Assembly (NCBI GenBank): GCA_029857925.1
Contig: JAOUGF010000113.1
Coordinates: forward strand, 1 to 6,806
Direction: 5' to 3'
Length of the DNA: 6,806 bases
From: Gammaproteobacteria bacterium
Lineage (GTDB): Bacteria > Pseudomonadota > Gammaproteobacteria > S012-40
Part shown: positions 5,271 to 6,806 of the stretch, piece by piece
Layout of the letters: the number at the start of each line of letters is the position of its first letter
How positions within the stretch are numbered: position 1 is the stretch's first letter
Notes under the pieces: generated by a model
What the model saw: only the letters and a program-made list of their open reading frames with translations
What the model was told of the DNA's origin: nothing
Databases searched by the model: none
Position numbers and translations under genes: made by a program

Positions 5271-6806
5271 TCATTTGACCATGATCGATTTTGCACCGCC
5301 GATATCTTCTTGCGCGATATCACGCGGCGCATACATCGAATAAAAACGTATGGGTGGCAAATTGAATTTTCCACGTTGAGAAAAGCGCACCAAATGGCGG
5401 ACGGTGAGAGTGCCCGCTAGGCGTTCGACGGGAACCGCGTAACCGCCGCGCATCGGTTGATGAGTCGCCTTTTCCAGTGCGCCACCGCCCGCCAGGCGTA
5501 TCCCCCAGGTCGTGTTTTCCACCTCGCTACCTGGCGGCAGTGGTACCTCTACGATGCCGTAGCGGACCGCAACGCCGTCGCTCGGGGTCAGTGTGATCTC
5601 TTCTAAATACAGGTCGTTGGCCTGGACGACACCCGGCTCGCTCAACTCCTCTGGCGCAAAAAACAACGCGTTCTTGTCGCCCTCTTTGTTTTCCGAGGCC
5701 TGACGAGTGCTCATACGCGACAGTTTACGTGTGATGGTTACACCCAATTTGCCGCCTTCCGTGTGCGCGCTATCGTATTGCACGAATGCCGTGACGGGGG
5801 TTTCCGGCGCCTTGGCCAGCGTCAACGTGTTGAGCGTTTCGCCGCCGTTGAATCGCCATAATTCACCGCCGGTGATCGACGGGGTGCGCCGCCACGTGCC
5901 TTGCAGCGTTAAGTTGGCGGCGCGCGGCGGTTTGTCACCCAACGATTTGTATAGCAGTGCCAATGTCAGTGCGCGGTCAAAGGTCGGCATGTCCGCGCGT
6001 ACAGATTCCAATATGCGTTCGGCATCCGCTTGACTGTCTTGTCCTCCCGGTATCGTCAACGCCAGCGCCAGCGCGCTGGGCAAGCTGCTTTTTTGTAGCA
6101 GCGCCTTCGCGGCGGGCAGTTCCCCACTTAAGGTCTTGGGCAGCGCGACACCCGATTTGGCGCTGATTTGCGCGCTCAACGCCAATGTCATGGCCCGCGC
6201 AAGTGCGCCTTCGGGCTCGACGAAGGCGGGGCTGGTGTCACCGTTATCCGCGACGGACTGCAACGACCAGGCTTGTCTGCCCAGGCTGTCGAACAGGCCC
6301 CGCGCCAGCGTCTGTGTGGGCAGTCCCATCTCTGACGCCATCCATAGTGCCAGCGCACGGTGCATTGCTGACTCACTACCGGCGGATTTGAACGTATGTA
6401 AAAGATTTTCCCAATGTTCCGCAGGCAATTGCAGGCCGAGTACGCCGCTTGCGATGTAGTCGGCGTAATAGGCGTATGCCGTCAACAACAGATCACCCTT
6501 TGCGGCATTGCCCCACCAGCCGAACACCGCATTCGGCCCCGCCATATAGGTCAAGCGTAGACGTTGGCTTTGTACACGTTGACGAATTTGCTGCGAAACC
6601 GCCGCGCGCTCACCGCCGCTGTCTTGCGGTAATGATTGTAATAGCAGCGACAATGGCAATAGACGGCTGGCCGTTTGTTCGACGCAACCATAAGGGTAGT
6701 CGTCGAGATCGTCGATGATCCTCAAAAATTGCTGGGCGGCGGATTTGGCGAAGGAAACGCGTATGTTGGTGGCGTCTGCGGGCAAATCCAACGGCGTCTT
6801 TTGTTC
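5271..6806 (-). CDS. yfaS: Bacterial alpha-2-macroglobulin, YfaS-like, C-terminal part
   Basis: The reading frame is open through the window edge, giving 511 C-terminal residues of a protein whose family is usually about 1,500 residues long. Alpha-2-macroglobulins are periplasmic or membrane-attached protease traps. Residues from about 16 form the helical thioester-containing domain. YPYGCVEQTASRLLPL holds the CxEQ motif at 41-44 (bases 6675-6686), whose Cys and Gln form the internal thioester. FGWWG and DLLLTAYAYYADY are typical of the same domain. The last part has the closing macroglobulin-like domain, with VEVPLPPGSEVE (419-430), VRHLVRFSQRGKFNLPP and MYAP (491-494), then a tail of about 17 residues. 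The stop TGA is immediately followed by candidate starts of the next gene. The position before the DUF2300 and DUF2135 genes matches E. coli yfaS. The bait region and lipobox lie outside the window. Confidence 0.9.
   Translation of the reverse strand, partial: EQKTPLDLPADATNIRVSFAKSAAQQFLRIIDDLDDYPYGCVEQTASRLLPLSLLLQSLPQDSGGERAAVSQQIRQRVQSQRLRLTYMAGPNAVFGWWGNAAKGDLLLTAYAYYADYIASGVLGLQLPAEHWENLLHTFKSAGSESAMHRALALWMASEMGLPTQTLARGLFDSLGRQAWSLQSVADNGDTSPAFVEPEGALARAMTLALSAQISAKSGVALPKTLSGELPAAKALLQKSSLPSALALALTIPGGQDSQADAERILESVRADMPTFDRALTLALLYKSLGDKPPRAANLTLQGTWRRTPSITGGELWRFNGGETLNTLTLAKAPETPVTAFVQYDSAHTEGGKLGVTITRKLSRMSTRQASENKEGDKNALFFAPEELSEPGVVQANDLYLEEITLTPSDGVAVRYGIVEVPLPPGSEVENTTWGIRLAGGGALEKATHQPMRGGYAVPVERLAGTLTVRHLVRFSQRGKFNLPPIRFYSMYAPRDIAQEDIGGAKSIMVK

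Noticed and set aside
5261..5374. Upstream extension of the DUF2300 frame to an ATG at 5374
   Set aside because: It would overlap the macroglobulin C-terminus by over 100 bases; the macroglobulin reading is clearly the real one there.
1..6806. CRISPR array, tRNA, rRNA or insertion sequence
   Set aside because: No regularly spaced direct repeats, no cloverleaf-like segment, no transposase reading frame and no terminal inverted repeats were seen.

Overview
The window looks like a chromosomal segment from a gammaproteobacterium of moderately high GC. The left part carries the crp/vfr – yhfA – speD neighbourhood known from Pseudomonas and, for crp–yhfA, from Escherichia coli. The right part carries genes in the order of the E. 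coli yfaS-yfaQ-yfaP cluster. I see no mobile element, tRNA, rRNA or CRISPR array. The species cannot be named from this sequence.

Left region (1-2391): a 5'-partial crp-type cAMP receptor gene runs leftwards off the window. It diverges from yhfA (OsmC family) across a 107-base intergenic region that holds overlapping candidate -10 elements on both strands and a weak CRP-like site. Downstream of yhfA is a plausible intrinsic terminator. A small VOC-superfamily gene and speD (S-adenosylmethionine decarboxylase proenzyme of polyamine synthesis) then follow on the + strand, 37 bases apart. A 245-base convergent intergenic stretch separates speD from the right-hand operon.

Right region (2637-6806): three tightly packed genes on the minus strand. 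In transcription order they are the C-terminal third of a bacterial alpha-2-macroglobulin (YfaS-like, cut by the window edge), a large DUF2300 protein (YfaQ-like), and a secreted DUF2135 protein (YfaP-like) joined to it by an ATGA overlap. Alpha-2-macroglobulins trap proteases in the periplasm. The visible fragment has an intact CVEQ thioester motif.

The most interesting protein is the DUF2300 one. By eye it has three separate enzyme-like signatures: a penicillin-binding-protein/class D beta-lactamase-like serine domain (SVWK, SCG, KTYT), a SpoIID-like lytic transglycosylase segment, and a C-terminal HEYLH zinc-protease-like motif. My inference is an envelope module in which a macroglobulin protease trap is partnered with a peptidoglycan-acting protein. 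This would parallel the better-known yfhM–pbpC pairing, which links another bacterial macroglobulin to penicillin-binding protein 1C.
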